This document shows positions 6,930-16,358 of a stretch of 40,993 nucleotides of DNA, piece by piece. Location of the stretch: the NCBI GenBank assembly GCA_046542995.1, contig JBKHAH010000020.1:1-40993 (forward strand), given 5' to 3'. The position numbers and the translations under genes are program-made. The stretch comes from Perlabentimonas sp046542995 (lineage in GTDB: Bacteria; Bacteroidota; Bacteroidia; Bacteroidales; Tenuifilaceae). The stretch's first letter is position 1. Each line of letters starts with the position of its first letter. Below the pieces are notes generated by a model, which was not told the DNA's origin, did no database searches, and was given only the letters and a program-made list of their open reading frames with translations.

Positions 6930-8408
6930 ATGAAGAAAGTATTAATTGTTGGAACTGGGCTGGGAGGATTAACTACAGCCATGCGATTATCAACTCTGGG
7001 CTATGATGTTGAGATGGTTGAAAAGTATCATAAGCCCGGTGGTCGTTTAAATCAGCTGAAAAAGGATGGGTTTACCTGGGATTTGGCACCTACCTTCTTC
7101 TCAATGAGCTATGAGTTTGAGGAGTTTGCCAAAAGTTGTAATCTGGAATTACCCTTTAAACTGTTTGCTTTAGACCCCCTATATACTGTGAATTTTGCAG
7201 GAAACCCCAAGAAGTACATAATTTATAAGGATATTGAAAAACTTGCCGACCAGTTTTCTCAAGAGGAACCTGATTTTGCTGGCAAGATGAGGGCATACCT
7301 TAAAAGAACAGGGGTGCTTTTTCACGATACTGAGGATAGGATAATTCGTAGAAATTTCAACTCACTTGTTGATTTTGCCTCAGCTTTAACATCTGTACCA
7401 TGGAAGCATGCACCGTTAATGCTAAAAAGTATGTGGACGGAGATGAATAATCATTTTAACTCCTACGAAGTAAAGGTTATTTTCTCACTCGTTGCTTTTT
7501 TTCTGGGAGCTACTCCGTTTGACACTCCCGCTGTTTACTCCATGCTAACTTACACCGAGCTGCAACATGATGGTTACCACAATGTGGAGGGTGGAATGTA
7601 CAAAATTGTAGAAGGGTTAGTTCAGGAGCTAAAAAAAAGGAATGTAAGTTTTAATTATAATACCGAGATTAGCGGCTATTTAGCCAATGGCAAATCCATA
7701 GAAGGATTAAAAGATACCTCTGGAAATATTTGGAAAGCAGATGTTTATGTAATAAATGCCGATGCAGCATCTTTTAGAGGTGATATTTTAGAAAGAGAAA
7801 AGTATTCCCATTCAAACCTTGACAAAAAGAAGTGGACACTAGCTCCGTTTACAATGTATTTAGGTGTTAAGGGCAAAATTGATGGATTAGAGGTTCATAA
7901 CTATTTTCTTGGTCAAAATTTTGAGGAGTATAGTTCAAAAATATTTAAAAATAGCATAAGCCTCGATAAGCCATACTACTACGTAAATGTTCCCAGTAAG
8001 GCAAACTCTGAGGCTGCTCCTGAGGGTACTGAAGCTATTTTTATTCTCTGCCCTGTGCCTGACCTGCGCTATAAGCCAAACTGGGACGATAGCGAAACGC
8101 TAGCAGATAATATAATTACTGACTTATCCGAAAGGGCAGGGTTTGACATTAAATCAAACCTAATATCCAAAACCGTTCTTAACCCAACGCACTGGGAGAG
8201 CATGTTCAACTTATACAGAGGGAGTGGGCTTGGTTTAGCTCACGATTTAAACCAGATAGGATATTTTAGACCAAGAAATACCGACGAGAAGTATGGTAAT
8301 CTTTATTATGTTGGCGCAAGCACAATCCCAGGTACAGGGTTGCCAATGGCGGTAATAAGCTCACGATTAACAACTGAACAAATTACAAAGCGGCATGGAA
8401 CTTTATAA
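6930..8408 (+). CDS. crtI: CrtI-family phytoene desaturase
   Basis: A 492-residue FAD-dependent carotenoid desaturase. The dinucleotide-binding motif GTGLGG is at residues 8-13 and E31 ends the second beta-strand, followed by PGGRL. The C-terminal FAD-contacting segment YYVGASTIPGTGLPM is characteristic of CrtI. The enzyme would introduce double bases of conjugation into phytoene, the product of the CrtB encoded by the next gene, whose start overlaps this gene by 14 bases, so the two are co-translated. The number of desaturation steps (neurosporene, lycopene or further) cannot be read from sequence. A CrtI-like desaturase acting on diapophytoene or squalene (HpnE/CrtN-like) is a weaker alternative. 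Confidence 0.88.
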   Translation: MKKVLIVGTGLGGLTTAMRLSTLGYDVEMVEKYHKPGGRLNQLKKDGFTWDLAPTFFSMSYEFEEFAKSCNLELPFKLFALDPLYTVNFAGNPKKYIIYKDIEKLADQFSQEEPDFAGKMRAYLKRTGVLFHDTEDRIIRRNFNSLVDFASALTSVPWKHAPLMLKSMWTEMNNHFNSYEVKVIFSLVAFFLGATPFDTPAVYSMLTYTELQHDGYHNVEGGMYKIVEGLVQELKKRNVSFNYNTEISGYLANGKSIEGLKDTSGNIWKADVYVINADAASFRGDILEREKYSHSNLDKKKWTLAPFTMYLGVKGKIDGLEVHNYFLGQNFEEYSSKIFKNSISLDKPYYYVNVPSKANSEAAPEGTEAIFILCPVPDLRYKPNWDDSETLADNIITDLSERAGFDIKSNLISKTVLNPTHWESMFNLYRGSGLGLAHDLNQIGYFRPRNTDEKYGNLYYVGASTIPGTGLPMAVISSRLTTEQITKRHGTL

Positions 8409-9228
8409 TCAAACTTGTATAGGATGTAGTAAACTTTTTACCCAAGAATATTCCACGTCTTTTTCCAAAGCTGTTGGTATGCTTCACCCTTCGCTGCGTG
8501 ATTCCATCTATTCCATATATGGTTTTGTTCGTATTGCCGATGAGATTGTTGATACCTTTCATGAATACCCCAAACGTAAGATGCTTAATGAACTGCGCGA
8601 GCAGGTGTTTAATGCAATAGAACAAGGAGTTAGTTCAAATCCCATCATAAATAGTTTTCAGCTGGTTGTAAACCAGTATAATATACCTCACAACCTTATA
8701 GCATCCTTTCTTGATAGTATGGAGATGGATTTGGATAAGCAGGAATACAGTTCAGAAGATTACAAAAAATACATTTATGGAAGCGCCGAGGTAGTAGGAT
8801 TAATGTGTTTAAAAGTATTTTGCAACGGTAACGATTCAAACTATAATGAGTTAACTGATCCTGCCCGCAGTCTTGGCGAAGCTTTTCAAAAGGTGAATTT
8901 CTTAAGAGATATAAAGGACGATTTTCAGGAGCGAGGTAGGGTTTACTTCCCTCATACAGATTTTACCAACTTTTCCGATGAGCAGAAAAAGAGTATTGAG
9001 AATGATATTGATGAGGATTTAAAGAATGCTCTTGTTGGTATCAGGAAGCTACCCAAAGGAGCAAAGCTGGGGGTGTATGTTGCTTATCTTTACTTTAAGG
9101 CACTGCTTGTTCGTATCAGAAGATCTAGAACTAAGGATATTGTAAACAGACGAATACGTGTGCCTAACCTCATAAAATCGTTCATAATGCTAAGGGCACG
9201 TTTGGTTTTGGCTTTGGGGCTGGTTTAG
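8395..9228 (+). CDS. crtB: phytoene synthase (squalene/phytoene synthase family)
   Basis: A 277-residue trans-isoprenyl diphosphate synthase that joins two geranylgeranyl diphosphates head to head. Both aspartate-rich motifs are present: DEIVD at 49-53 and DIKDD at 172-176, the latter followed by FQERGRVYFP as is usual in CrtB. The start codon lies inside the crtI reading frame (14-base overlap), indicating translational coupling. No lycopene cyclase, hydroxylase or regulator gene adjoins the pair, so the final pigment is undefined. A squalene-forming relative (HpnC/HpnD) is possible, but pairing with a single CrtI favours carotenoids. Confidence 0.87.
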   Translation: MELYNQTCIGCSKLFTQEYSTSFSKAVGMLHPSLRDSIYSIYGFVRIADEIVDTFHEYPKRKMLNELREQVFNAIEQGVSSNPIINSFQLVVNQYNIPHNLIASFLDSMEMDLDKQEYSSEDYKKYIYGSAEVVGLMCLKVFCNGNDSNYNELTDPARSLGEAFQKVNFLRDIKDDFQERGRVYFPHTDFTNFSDEQKKSIENDIDEDLKNALVGIRKLPKGAKLGVYVAYLYFKALLVRIRRSRTKDIVNRRIRVPNLIKSFIMLRARLVLALGLV

Positions 9229-9470
9229 TAAACCTTTTAACTCGTCTTTTTAGAGTCATCCTATTCAGATTAGAATGTTGGGTTGCAATTTTCATCTTCA
9301 AATTAAAACTACTTACAGGTAGTGTTCGGTTTTATACATTAACTGTTTATAAATGATACACTGGTGATTCATCTTTTTAATTGTTGAAAACATAAACACG
9401 CAGAAATACAGCGATATGCGTTGAATGGTATGAGAGTTGTTAATTCTCTTGAAACCTATACATTTGATAC

Positions 9471-11843
9471 ATGATAAGCAACTATTTTTTATCCGCTATC
9501 CGTTTTTTTGTACGCAATAAAACCTTCTCCATAATAAACTTGCTTAGTCTGGCTGCTGGTTTAGCCTGCGTTATTGTTATATCAAGCTGGGTGCTATCTG
9601 AATTAAACTATGATAAGTTCCACAATAATGCTAGCAGAATTTACCGTTTGTCATCTAAGCTTACCATGTCGGGGGAGGAATCGTATCATGCAACACACCA
9701 TGCTCCCATTGGGCATATGGTGGCAGAAAAATTTCCTGAGGTGCAGCAAATGACCCGCTTTAGCCGAGCGCAGAGCAGGGTGTTTAGGCATAACAACGAA
9801 ACCGTTATTGTGGAGGGAATCCACTATGTGGATAGTGCTTTTTTTCATGTTTTCTCTTTTAAACTGCTAGAAGGAGGTGTTGGTAACGCGTTAAACAGGC
9901 CAAATACATTGGTTTTAACCAAAAGTGTTGCGCAAGCTTTCTTTGGAAATGAGAGCGCTATGGGTCAGGCCATTGAGTCAGATGGAACAATGTACAACAT
10001 AACAGGCGTTGTTGAGGATCCACCCGAGAATTCATCGTTGCAGTTTAAGGTTTTGGAACCAATGGCTACCGCAAATCATACCTTTGGAGGGTTCTCATGG
10101 GGTTATGGCATGGGCTTTCAAACTTTTCTTTTGCTTAAAGAAGGAACTAATACTTCCACATTAGAGGATAAGATTGCTGTAATGATGGATGAGAATGTGA
10201 ATGAGCTTTTTAAATCAATTAACGTTACAATAGGAGCCTTTTTGGAGGCATTACCAGACCTTTACTTAAAGTCAAAAGTTCAGAGACAAAGAGTGCAGGG
10301 TGATATTAGAACAATCATAATTTTTAGCGTGTCAGCATTGCTGGTACTTATTATTGCTTGCTTTAACTTTATAAACCTAAGCACAGCGCAGTCGTTGCTT
10401 AGGGCACGCGAAGTTGGTGTACGTAAAGTATTTGGTGCAAATCGATCTCAATTAATGGTGCAGCATCTGGGAGAATCTGTCCTTATGGTGTCGTTGGCTC
10501 TTGTACTCGCGCTGGTTTTGGCAGAGCTCGTTTTACCATTGGTTGAATTATTTTCTGGCAAGAATTTAGATCTATACTCAGTTAACACAGCCTTCTTTTT
10601 AATTGGAATACCTATAATTGTTTTAGTGGCTGGTTTGGGTGCAGGATGGTACCCTGCGCTATTCATTTCCAGATACAGCCCAATATCAATACTGAATGGT
10701 TCCATGAAATCTCTTGGGGGTAAGCATTCTTTCAGAAATATACTTTCCTTTTTGCAGTTTGCCATTTTACAATCGCTTGCTATTTGTACAATCATAGTTT
10801 ATGCCCAGCTGCAGCATATTAAAACCACCGATATGGGTTTTAGCACCGAGAATCTTATTGCCTTAAGGGTTAACTCTCCCATGTTAAAGGATAAAAAGGA
10901 TGCGCTAAAAAGTTCAATGGTAAATAGTACGGCCGTAAAGCAGGCCAGTCTTCATTCGTTCCTGTTAGGGCACACTATTCTTGCCCGCGATTTTGTTCTG
11001 GAGGGAAGCCCTGAGGCTCAGAATATCTCCTACATTACCATTGATGAGAACTTTTTTGATGCTTATGGAGTTGAAGTAGTTGAGGGGAGAGCATTTAAAA
11101 GACCTCTTGAAAATGAGGCAAGAAAAATTGTTGTAAATGAGGCGTTTGTTAAGCATTTTAATTATTACAATCCAATTGGCAGGAAGATTTTTCTGCCTAA
11201 TAATAAGGATCATAGAGAGAATGAGATTGTTGGTGTTGTCAAGAACTTTAGTCACCAATCGCTCCATAGCAAGGTAGCTCCAATTGTTATGATGACATGG
11301 CACGATCCTTATGAATATATCTCAATCAAACTTACCGATGGTTCTCCACTATCATTTGCCAAGGTTAAGTCAGAATGGGAGAGCATTGCTGGGGAAACAC
11401 CGTTTGATTATTTTTATGTTGAAGATAAAATGGGTGAACTTTACTCTAAAGATATCCGATTTGGGAACATCCTGGGTGTTTTTACCCTTCTGGCGATACT
11501 AATTGCTTGTGCTGGGCTCTTTGGCTTAACGGCACATGTAACACAAACAAGAAGGAGAGAGATTGCCATAAGAAAAGTTTTAGGGGCAAGCTCTTCGGGC
11601 ATTACTGCACTTCTGTCGATTAGTTTCGTTAAGTGGGTTGTAATAGCATCCATTGCTGCATGGCCATTGGCTTGGATTATCATGAGCAGATGGCTTGATA
11701 ATTTTGCCCACAGGATAGAGATGCCCATTTGGGCATTCGTTGTTGCAACGGTGGTGTCATTATTTGTAGCTTTTGCCACAACGCTGGTGAAAACCCTAAT
11801 TGCATCAAATCAAAACCCTGCATTTGTGCTAAAGCAAGAGTAG
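9471..11843 (+). CDS. MacB/FtsX-type ABC transporter permease (large two-FtsX-domain type)
   Basis: A 790-residue permease with the Bacteroidota layout: an N-terminal transmembrane helix (about 20-42), a MacB periplasmic core domain (about 45-235), three helices of a first FtsX domain (about 283-400), a second TM plus periplasmic domain (about 420-660), and a final FtsX domain (about 675-780). The conserved AREVGVRKVFGA and RRREIAIRKVLGA segments precede helices in each FtsX half. Such proteins work with a LolD/MacB-type ATPase as mechanotransmission systems rather than classical transporters. No ATPase gene is in the window, so the partner must be elsewhere. The 242-base gap upstream shows no recognised element other than small hairpins. 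Confidence 0.88.
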   Translation: MISNYFLSAIRFFVRNKTFSIINLLSLAAGLACVIVISSWVLSELNYDKFHNNASRIYRLSSKLTMSGEESYHATHHAPIGHMVAEKFPEVQQMTRFSRAQSRVFRHNNETVIVEGIHYVDSAFFHVFSFKLLEGGVGNALNRPNTLVLTKSVAQAFFGNESAMGQAIESDGTMYNITGVVEDPPENSSLQFKVLEPMATANHTFGGFSWGYGMGFQTFLLLKEGTNTSTLEDKIAVMMDENVNELFKSINVTIGAFLEALPDLYLKSKVQRQRVQGDIRTIIIFSVSALLVLIIACFNFINLSTAQSLLRAREVGVRKVFGANRSQLMVQHLGESVLMVSLALVLALVLAELVLPLVELFSGKNLDLYSVNTAFFLIGIPIIVLVAGLGAGWYPALFISRYSPISILNGSMKSLGGKHSFRNILSFLQFAILQSLAICTIIVYAQLQHIKTTDMGFSTENLIALRVNSPMLKDKKDALKSSMVNSTAVKQASLHSFLLGHTILARDFVLEGSPEAQNISYITIDENFFDAYGVEVVEGRAFKRPLENEARKIVVNEAFVKHFNYYNPIGRKIFLPNNKDHRENEIVGVVKNFSHQSLHSKVAPIVMMTWHDPYEYISIKLTDGSPLSFAKVKSEWESIAGETPFDYFYVEDKMGELYSKDIRFGNILGVFTLLAILIACAGLFGLTAHVTQTRRREIAIRKVLGASSSGITALLSISFVKWVVIASIAAWPLAWIIMSRWLDNFAHRIEMPIWAFVVATVVSLFVAFATTLVKTLIASNQNPAFVLKQE

Positions 11844-11931
11844 AAATGTTTACAGCGTATCCTAAATTGTTTGCGCATTAAATTTGTTTTATCGATAATA
11901 GTACACTTTTCCATTTACCAATTTTTACTGT

Positions 11932-11939
11932 TACATTTG
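11932..11939 (+). promoter_or_regulatory. Bacteroidota -7 promoter element for the ndpA-like operon
   Basis: TACATTTG fits TAnnTTTG exactly and lies 13 bases before the ATG at 11953. A near-match to the -33 element (a TTTT run around 11907-11910) sits at about the right distance. This would start transcription of the four-gene group running to 15432. Confidence 0.45.
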
Positions 11940-11952
11940 CAGAAAAATATTT

Positions 11953-12999
11953 ATGTTCGATTTTTCTGAAGTAACACTCAATAGCATTGCAATTCATAAG
12001 GTTGGCAACAGAGCCACAGAAGGTGAGTTAAAACTAGCCCACAGCCTTACCCAGCTTGATGATCCCGATTTACTAGAATTACTTAAAAACTATTTTCTGT
12101 CGCCATTTAAGCAGCCCGAGTTTTACAGCTTCACTCATGATACTGATTTAACAATGAACGAAGTGTATAACTACACCCAGCGAATTTTTGATAATCAGCA
12201 GCAGCTGCTTGAGCAGTCAATAAATATTGCCAAGCATCTTTACCATAGTAGCAACCATCCTAATATTAAGGAGGGTGAACTCTATGTTGTAACCCTTTCA
12301 AACTGTGTAGTTGAGGGCGAACTGGTAGATGCTATCGGACTCTTTAAATCGGAGAACAAGGATACCTTCATAAAGGTATATCAACAGACCGACAGTTTTG
12401 AGGTTGAGCATCATCAGGGTATTAATATTCGTAAGCTCGACAAGGGTTGCCTGGTTTTTAATACCGAGAAGGATTTTGGCTACAAGGTTATTGCCATTGA
12501 TAATACCAATAAAAATGACGAGGCGAGATTTTGGAAGGAGCTGTTTCTGAAAATCAAACCCCGCGAGGATGATTTCTACCAGACCAGCGGCTATATCAAT
12601 CTTTGTAAAGATTTTGTGAACGATGTTCTTTACGAAGAGAACAAGATTGACCGGTCAGAGCAGGTATCGCTCCTTAATAAAACGCGCGATTATTTTTCAA
12701 AAAGCGATAGATTTGAGCAGGAAGATTTTGAGGAGAATGTAATACATCAGCCTGAGGTGGTTGAGCAATTTAGGGAGTATAAGGATAATTACGTGGCTGA
12801 GCAGGGTTGTAACCTGAAAGATTCATTCACCATTTCGGTTGATGCCGCCAAGCAGGCTAAAAAGGTGTTTAAGAGTGTTATCAAGCTCGATAAAAATTTT
12901 CACCTTTATATTCATGGTGGGCGCGATAGGGTTGAAAAGGGGTTTGACCATGACAGAGGGCTTAACTATTACAAGCTTTACTTCGATTCCGAAGGGTAG
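11953..12999 (+). CDS. nucleoid-associated protein, NdpA/YejK (37-kDa) family
   Basis: A 348-residue protein of the family that includes E. coli YejK/NdpA, a nucleoid-associated protein of poorly defined function. Family-like features are the N-terminal segment with IAIHKVGNR, the LYVVTLSNCVVEGELVDAIGLFKSE block in the first third, and the C-terminal region with NLKDSFTISVDAAKQAKK. The length matches the family (~335-350). It is the first gene of a same-strand group: DUF5063 starts 36 bases downstream, then a DEDDy exonuclease (2-base gap) and an RlmI-like methyltransferase (1-base gap). A consensus -7 element stands just upstream. Whether it binds DNA in this organism is inference from the family. 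Confidence 0.85.
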   Translation: MFDFSEVTLNSIAIHKVGNRATEGELKLAHSLTQLDDPDLLELLKNYFLSPFKQPEFYSFTHDTDLTMNEVYNYTQRIFDNQQQLLEQSINIAKHLYHSSNHPNIKEGELYVVTLSNCVVEGELVDAIGLFKSENKDTFIKVYQQTDSFEVEHHQGINIRKLDKGCLVFNTEKDFGYKVIAIDNTNKNDEARFWKELFLKIKPREDDFYQTSGYINLCKDFVNDVLYEENKIDRSEQVSLLNKTRDYFSKSDRFEQEDFEENVIHQPEVVEQFREYKDNYVAEQGCNLKDSFTISVDAAKQAKKVFKSVIKLDKNFHLYIHGGRDRVEKGFDHDRGLNYYKLYFDSEG

Positions 13000-13035
13000 T
13001 TAGCGATTCAAATATAATCAACAAAAAAACTAGCA

Positions 13036-13662
13036 ATGTCACAGAGTACAAAGGAGATAGTTTTTAGTAAACAGGTGGTTGAGTTTGCTGCAGTGGCGAA
13101 GGAATACTGTGCATTTATTGAGAATATTAGTAATTTTAAACGCAGCCAGTTTGTCCAGGTTGCTGGTAGCCTGCTATCCCTGTTATACTATAAGGCATCG
13201 CTCTTGCCCCAAACAGAGCCAATTTACGAAGATGGAAACCAGAAGCATGTAACCGAAGAGTACTACTTGGAGCTTAACGTTCGCCTAAAATCTTTTTTGG
13301 GTGAGCATGATGCGTTCCCTGAGGTGTTCGACCCAAGGTTAGCTGAAACTGACGAGGAATTCTCGGCAAGTCTGGCAGAATACCTTTCGGATGTTTATCA
13401 GGATTTAAAAGATTTCACCATGCTTTATCAGGGTGGACACGTTGAGGAGATGAACGATGCCCTTTGGGAATGCAGGCTGAATTTTCAGGATTACTGGGGG
13501 ATACGCTTAGCTAATGCTCTTAGGGCAATACATCAGCTGGCTTACGGTGAGGCTAACCTTGATGCCTCAAACGAAGAGGATGCATCTAAACAGGATCAAG
13601 AAGTTGATACAACTAATTGGTTTATGACCAGACGTCAGCAGGACATGGATAATGATTTGTAG
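13036..13662 (+). CDS. DUF5063 domain protein
   Basis: A 208-residue, acidic, mostly alpha-helical soluble protein. The pattern with FVQVAGSLLSLLYYKASLLP in the first third and AxWECRLNFxDYWGIRLANALRAIH near residue 150 is what I recognise as DUF5063, a Bacteroidota-enriched family without an assigned biochemical role. No catalytic motif, signal peptide or membrane segment is seen. The gene ends 2 bases before the exonuclease start, so the two are very likely translated together. That makes a function linked to nucleic-acid processing plausible but unproven. Confidence 0.75.
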   Translation: MSQSTKEIVFSKQVVEFAAVAKEYCAFIENISNFKRSQFVQVAGSLLSLLYYKASLLPQTEPIYEDGNQKHVTEEYYLELNVRLKSFLGEHDAFPEVFDPRLAETDEEFSASLAEYLSDVYQDLKDFTMLYQGGHVEEMNDALWECRLNFQDYWGIRLANALRAIHQLAYGEANLDASNEEDASKQDQEVDTTNWFMTRRQQDMDNDL

Positions 13663-13664
13663 GA

Positions 13665-14246
13665 ATGTTTGAGAATACAATAACAAAAGAGGAGATTGCG
13701 CAGCTGCCCAAAGCAACGTATAGTGGCAATATTCAGGTTGTTAATAGTTTGCAAGGGCTTAACCAATGGTTACCTGTATTGCTAAAGGAGGCGATTATCG
13801 GGTTTGATACCGAAACCAGACCTTCATTCAAGAAGGGTCATGTGAACGGGATTGCACTTTTGCAGCTGGCTACCCCTGAAATTGCTCTGCTAATAAGATT
13901 AAAGGAGGTTGGTTTGCCGCTGGAACTAATTAGCTTACTTGAAAATCCAAAGATTCTTAAAATTGGTGCTGCAATTCACGATGACATAAAGTCTCTTAAA
14001 AAGTTAAATTCATTCACGCCCGAAGGATTCATTGATTTACAGTCTATTGTATCTGATTACGGAATTGAGAGCCTTAGCGTTCGCAAGCTGGCTGCCATTG
14101 TTCTAGGGCAGAAGGTATCCAAATCGCAGCAGCTATCAAACTGGGAGTCAAATACTCTAACCGAAGCGCAGCAACAGTATGCCGCCATTGATGCCTGGGT
14201 TTGTCGCGAAATATATCTTAAACTAATCACAAGCAAAATAAAATAA
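13665..14246 (+). CDS. DEDDy 3'-5' exonuclease domain protein (RNase D-like)
   Basis: A 193-residue protein consisting of one DnaQ-fold exonuclease domain. All acidic residues of the DEDDy class can be placed: D48 and E50 in IGFDTE, D106/D107 in IHDDIKSL, and Y172xxxD176 in YAAIDAW. It lacks the HRDC domains of full RNase D, so it resembles the stand-alone Bacteroidota 3'-5' exonucleases. It starts 2 bases after the DUF5063 stop and ends 1 base before the rRNA methyltransferase ATG, so it is in the middle of an operon. RNA (tRNA/rRNA 3'-end) trimming is the likely activity given the downstream rRNA methylase; DNA substrates cannot be excluded. Confidence 0.88.
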   Translation: MFENTITKEEIAQLPKATYSGNIQVVNSLQGLNQWLPVLLKEAIIGFDTETRPSFKKGHVNGIALLQLATPEIALLIRLKEVGLPLELISLLENPKILKIGAAIHDDIKSLKKLNSFTPEGFIDLQSIVSDYGIESLSVRKLAAIVLGQKVSKSQQLSNWESNTLTEAQQQYAAIDAWVCREIYLKLITSKIK

Positions 14247-14247
14247 A

Positions 14248-15432
14248 ATGACATACACACGGGTAGTACTTAAATCGGAAAAAGAGCAATCCTTGCAGCG
14301 GTTCCATCCCTGGATTTTTTCTGGAGCAATAAAAAGAATTGAAGGTGAGCCTAACGATGGAGAGGTGGTTGAGGTTTATGGTTATAGAGGTGAATTCTTG
14401 GCGCTGGGTCATTTCCAGTCAGGATCAATTATGGTTCGGGTAGTATCCTTTACGCAACGAGAAATTAACAGGGAGTTTTGGAAGGAGAAGCTAACCAAAG
14501 CGCTTCAACTTCGCAGGAGCCTTGGGTTGTTCCCTGGTACATCTACAAATATTTTTCGTTTAGTGCATGGTGAGGGCGATGGTATGCCCGGGCTAATTGT
14601 TGATGTATATGGGTCAACCGCTGTAATGCAGGTGCATAGTGTAGGCATGAGTTTGATAAAGAGTACCATTGCGGAGCTAATTGTTGAGATAACCGATGGG
14701 GCAGTAGCTTCAGTTTACGATAAGAGCGCAGGTACGCTCTCACCAAAAGCCGAGCAGATTGCTACGGATGGTTATCTGATTGGTGATTCTGCTGAATCAC
14801 AATTTGTTGAGAATGATAATAAATTCTTCGTTTCTTGGGAGGAAGGGCAGAAAACTGGTTTTTTTATTGATCAGCGTGAGAACCGACAGTTGCTTGAAAA
14901 ATACTGTAAAGATGCTTCGGTTTTAAATGCCTTTTGTTATACGGGTGGTTTCTCAGTATATGCTGCCAAGGGCGGCGCATCGCAGGTTGTAAGTGTTGAT
15001 AGTTCCAAGAAAGCCATGGAACTAACAACAAAAAACATGGAGCATAACTTTGGCCATAACCCAAAGTACCAATCCCTTTGTACCGATGTATTTCAGTTTT
15101 TAAGAGATAACAATGACACCTACGACGTTATTGTGCTTGATCCTCCCGCTTTCGCTAAGAATAAATCGGCGCTAAGAAATGCCCTTCAGGCATACAAGAG
15201 GCTTAATGCTGCTGCATTTAGAATGCTAAACCCTGGCGGTGTGCTTTTTACCTTCTCATGCTCGCAGGTGGTAACCCGTGATCAGTTTCGGAATGCTGTG
15301 TTCTCTGGTTCTATTATTGCCCAGCGCGATGTGCGAATATTACATCAGCTTACACAGCCAGCCGATCATCCTATAAATATTTATCATCCTGAGGGTGAGT
15401 ACCTAAAAGGGCTTGTGCTATTTGCGGAGTAG
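14248..15432 (+). CDS. RlmI-like class I SAM-dependent rRNA (cytosine-5) methyltransferase
   Basis: A 394-residue protein with an N-terminal PUA domain (residues ~1-80, with FHPWIFSGAI) and a C-terminal Rossmann methyltransferase domain. SAM motif I is NAFCYTGGFSVYAAKGGA (around 230-250), motif IV is DPPAFAK at 298-304, and a conserved cysteine lies in FSCSQ (C338). This is the architecture of E. coli RlmI, which makes m5C1962 in 23S rRNA. Orthology is likely but the exact position modified is inferred. It is the last gene of the operon and its stop is 1 base from the converging yaaA stop, leaving no room for a separate terminator. Confidence 0.87.
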   Translation: MTYTRVVLKSEKEQSLQRFHPWIFSGAIKRIEGEPNDGEVVEVYGYRGEFLALGHFQSGSIMVRVVSFTQREINREFWKEKLTKALQLRRSLGLFPGTSTNIFRLVHGEGDGMPGLIVDVYGSTAVMQVHSVGMSLIKSTIAELIVEITDGAVASVYDKSAGTLSPKAEQIATDGYLIGDSAESQFVENDNKFFVSWEEGQKTGFFIDQRENRQLLEKYCKDASVLNAFCYTGGFSVYAAKGGASQVVSVDSSKKAMELTTKNMEHNFGHNPKYQSLCTDVFQFLRDNNDTYDVIVLDPPAFAKNKSALRNALQAYKRLNAAAFRMLNPGGVLFTFSCSQVVTRDQFRNAVFSGSIIAQRDVRILHQLTQPADHPINIYHPEGEYLKGLVLFAE

Positions 15433-15433
15433 T

Positions 15434-16198
15434 TTACCTTATAAATACCCAGTCGTTCTCCTTACTCTGTTCGGGGCTAAAAACGTAGCCTTCTTCAGTG
15501 AATGATTTTAGGTGCTCAACCTTTTCAATCCTGTTTTTAACAATAAAGCGAGTCATCACTCCGCGGGCTCTCTTGGCGTGTATGGCAACGGTTTTATAAG
15601 TGTTACCTTTCTGCTCCTTAAAAATTGGGGTAATTACATTACCATCAATCTTTTTAAGGTTCAGAGCCTTTGAGTACTCGTTAGAAGCAAGATTTACAAG
15701 CGTACTTTCAGCATCATCTTTTAGCAGCTTGTTAAAATGTTTGGTAAGTTCCTCTTTCCAGAATTCGTATAGGTTAACGTTACTTCCAACTTCTATTTTG
15801 GTTCCCATCTCTAGCCTGTAAGGCTGCATTAAATCCAGTGGTCGAAGAACGCCGTATAGCCCCGAAAGAATCCGAACATGTTCCTGCGCAAACTTAAAAT
15901 CGTCATTTGTATAATCATCAGCTGAAATTCCCTCGTAAACATCCCCTTTAAAAAAGAGAAGGGCAGGGGTGCTGTTCTTCTGGGTGAAAGGAGTTTGCCA
16001 TTTTAAAAATCGCTCAAAGTTCAACCTGGCTAACTTTGGGCTAACACTCATTAGCTCTTCAATGTCATTAACGTTCAGCTTCCTGAGCCTTTCAACAAGC
16101 TCCTTCGATTTATCAATGAATTGGGGTTGTGTTCCCTTGGGCTCAACCTTTGCATCTATCTTTTCCAATGTTTTTGATGGCGAGAGTATAACTATCAT
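15434..16198 (-). CDS. yaaA: peroxide stress protein YaaA family
   Basis: A 254-residue protein of the YaaA (DUF328) family, full length. Typical segments are ILSPSKTL at the start, VRILSGLYGVLRPLDLMQPYRLEMGTK in the middle, LVNLASNEYSKAL, and the C-terminal KRARGVMTRFIVKNR. In E. coli YaaA lowers free iron during hydrogen peroxide stress, limiting Fenton damage, and the family has a DNA-binding-like fold. The neighbour on the same strand 160 bases upstream is an Fe-superoxide dismutase, which fits a peroxide/superoxide theme, although a terminator hairpin separates them. It converges with the methyltransferase gene. Confidence 0.93.
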   Translation of the reverse strand: MIVILSPSKTLEKIDAKVEPKGTQPQFIDKSKELVERLRKLNVNDIEELMSVSPKLARLNFERFLKWQTPFTQKNSTPALLFFKGDVYEGISADDYTNDDFKFAQEHVRILSGLYGVLRPLDLMQPYRLEMGTKIEVGSNVNLYEFWKEELTKHFNKLLKDDAESTLVNLASNEYSKALNLKKIDGNVITPIFKEQKGNTYKTVAIHAKRARGVMTRFIVKNRIEKVEHLKSFTEEGYVFSPEQSKENDWVFIR

Positions 16199-16288
16199 CT
16201 TACTTGCTATTAGTTTATTAATTTTTAAATTTAAGATTACAACAACTTAATCTGGCTAGTTGTTTACTTAAGTGAGTTTTTGTGTATA

Positions 16289-16336
16289 ACAAAAATAGGA
16301 TTATACAAATTTTATGAAAATTGCATAATCCTATTT
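16289..16336 (-). terminator. rho-independent terminator after the Fe-SOD gene
   Basis: AAATAGGATTAT (16293-16304) pairs perfectly with ATAATCCTATTT (16325-16336). The 20-base loop contains a further CAAATTTT/AAAATTG pairing, making one long hairpin. Read on the minus strand the stem is followed by TTTTTGTT. It ends the sod transcript 22 bases after its stop and separates it from yaaA. Confidence 0.75.
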
Positions 16337-16358
16337 ATTTTGAGGCGAATATGAAATA

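Noticed and set aside
6930..9228. Reading of the crt pair as squalene genes (HpnD/HpnE).
   Set aside because: Squalene synthesis by this route needs HpnC, HpnD and HpnE; only one synthase is present and the desaturase C-terminus fits CrtI.
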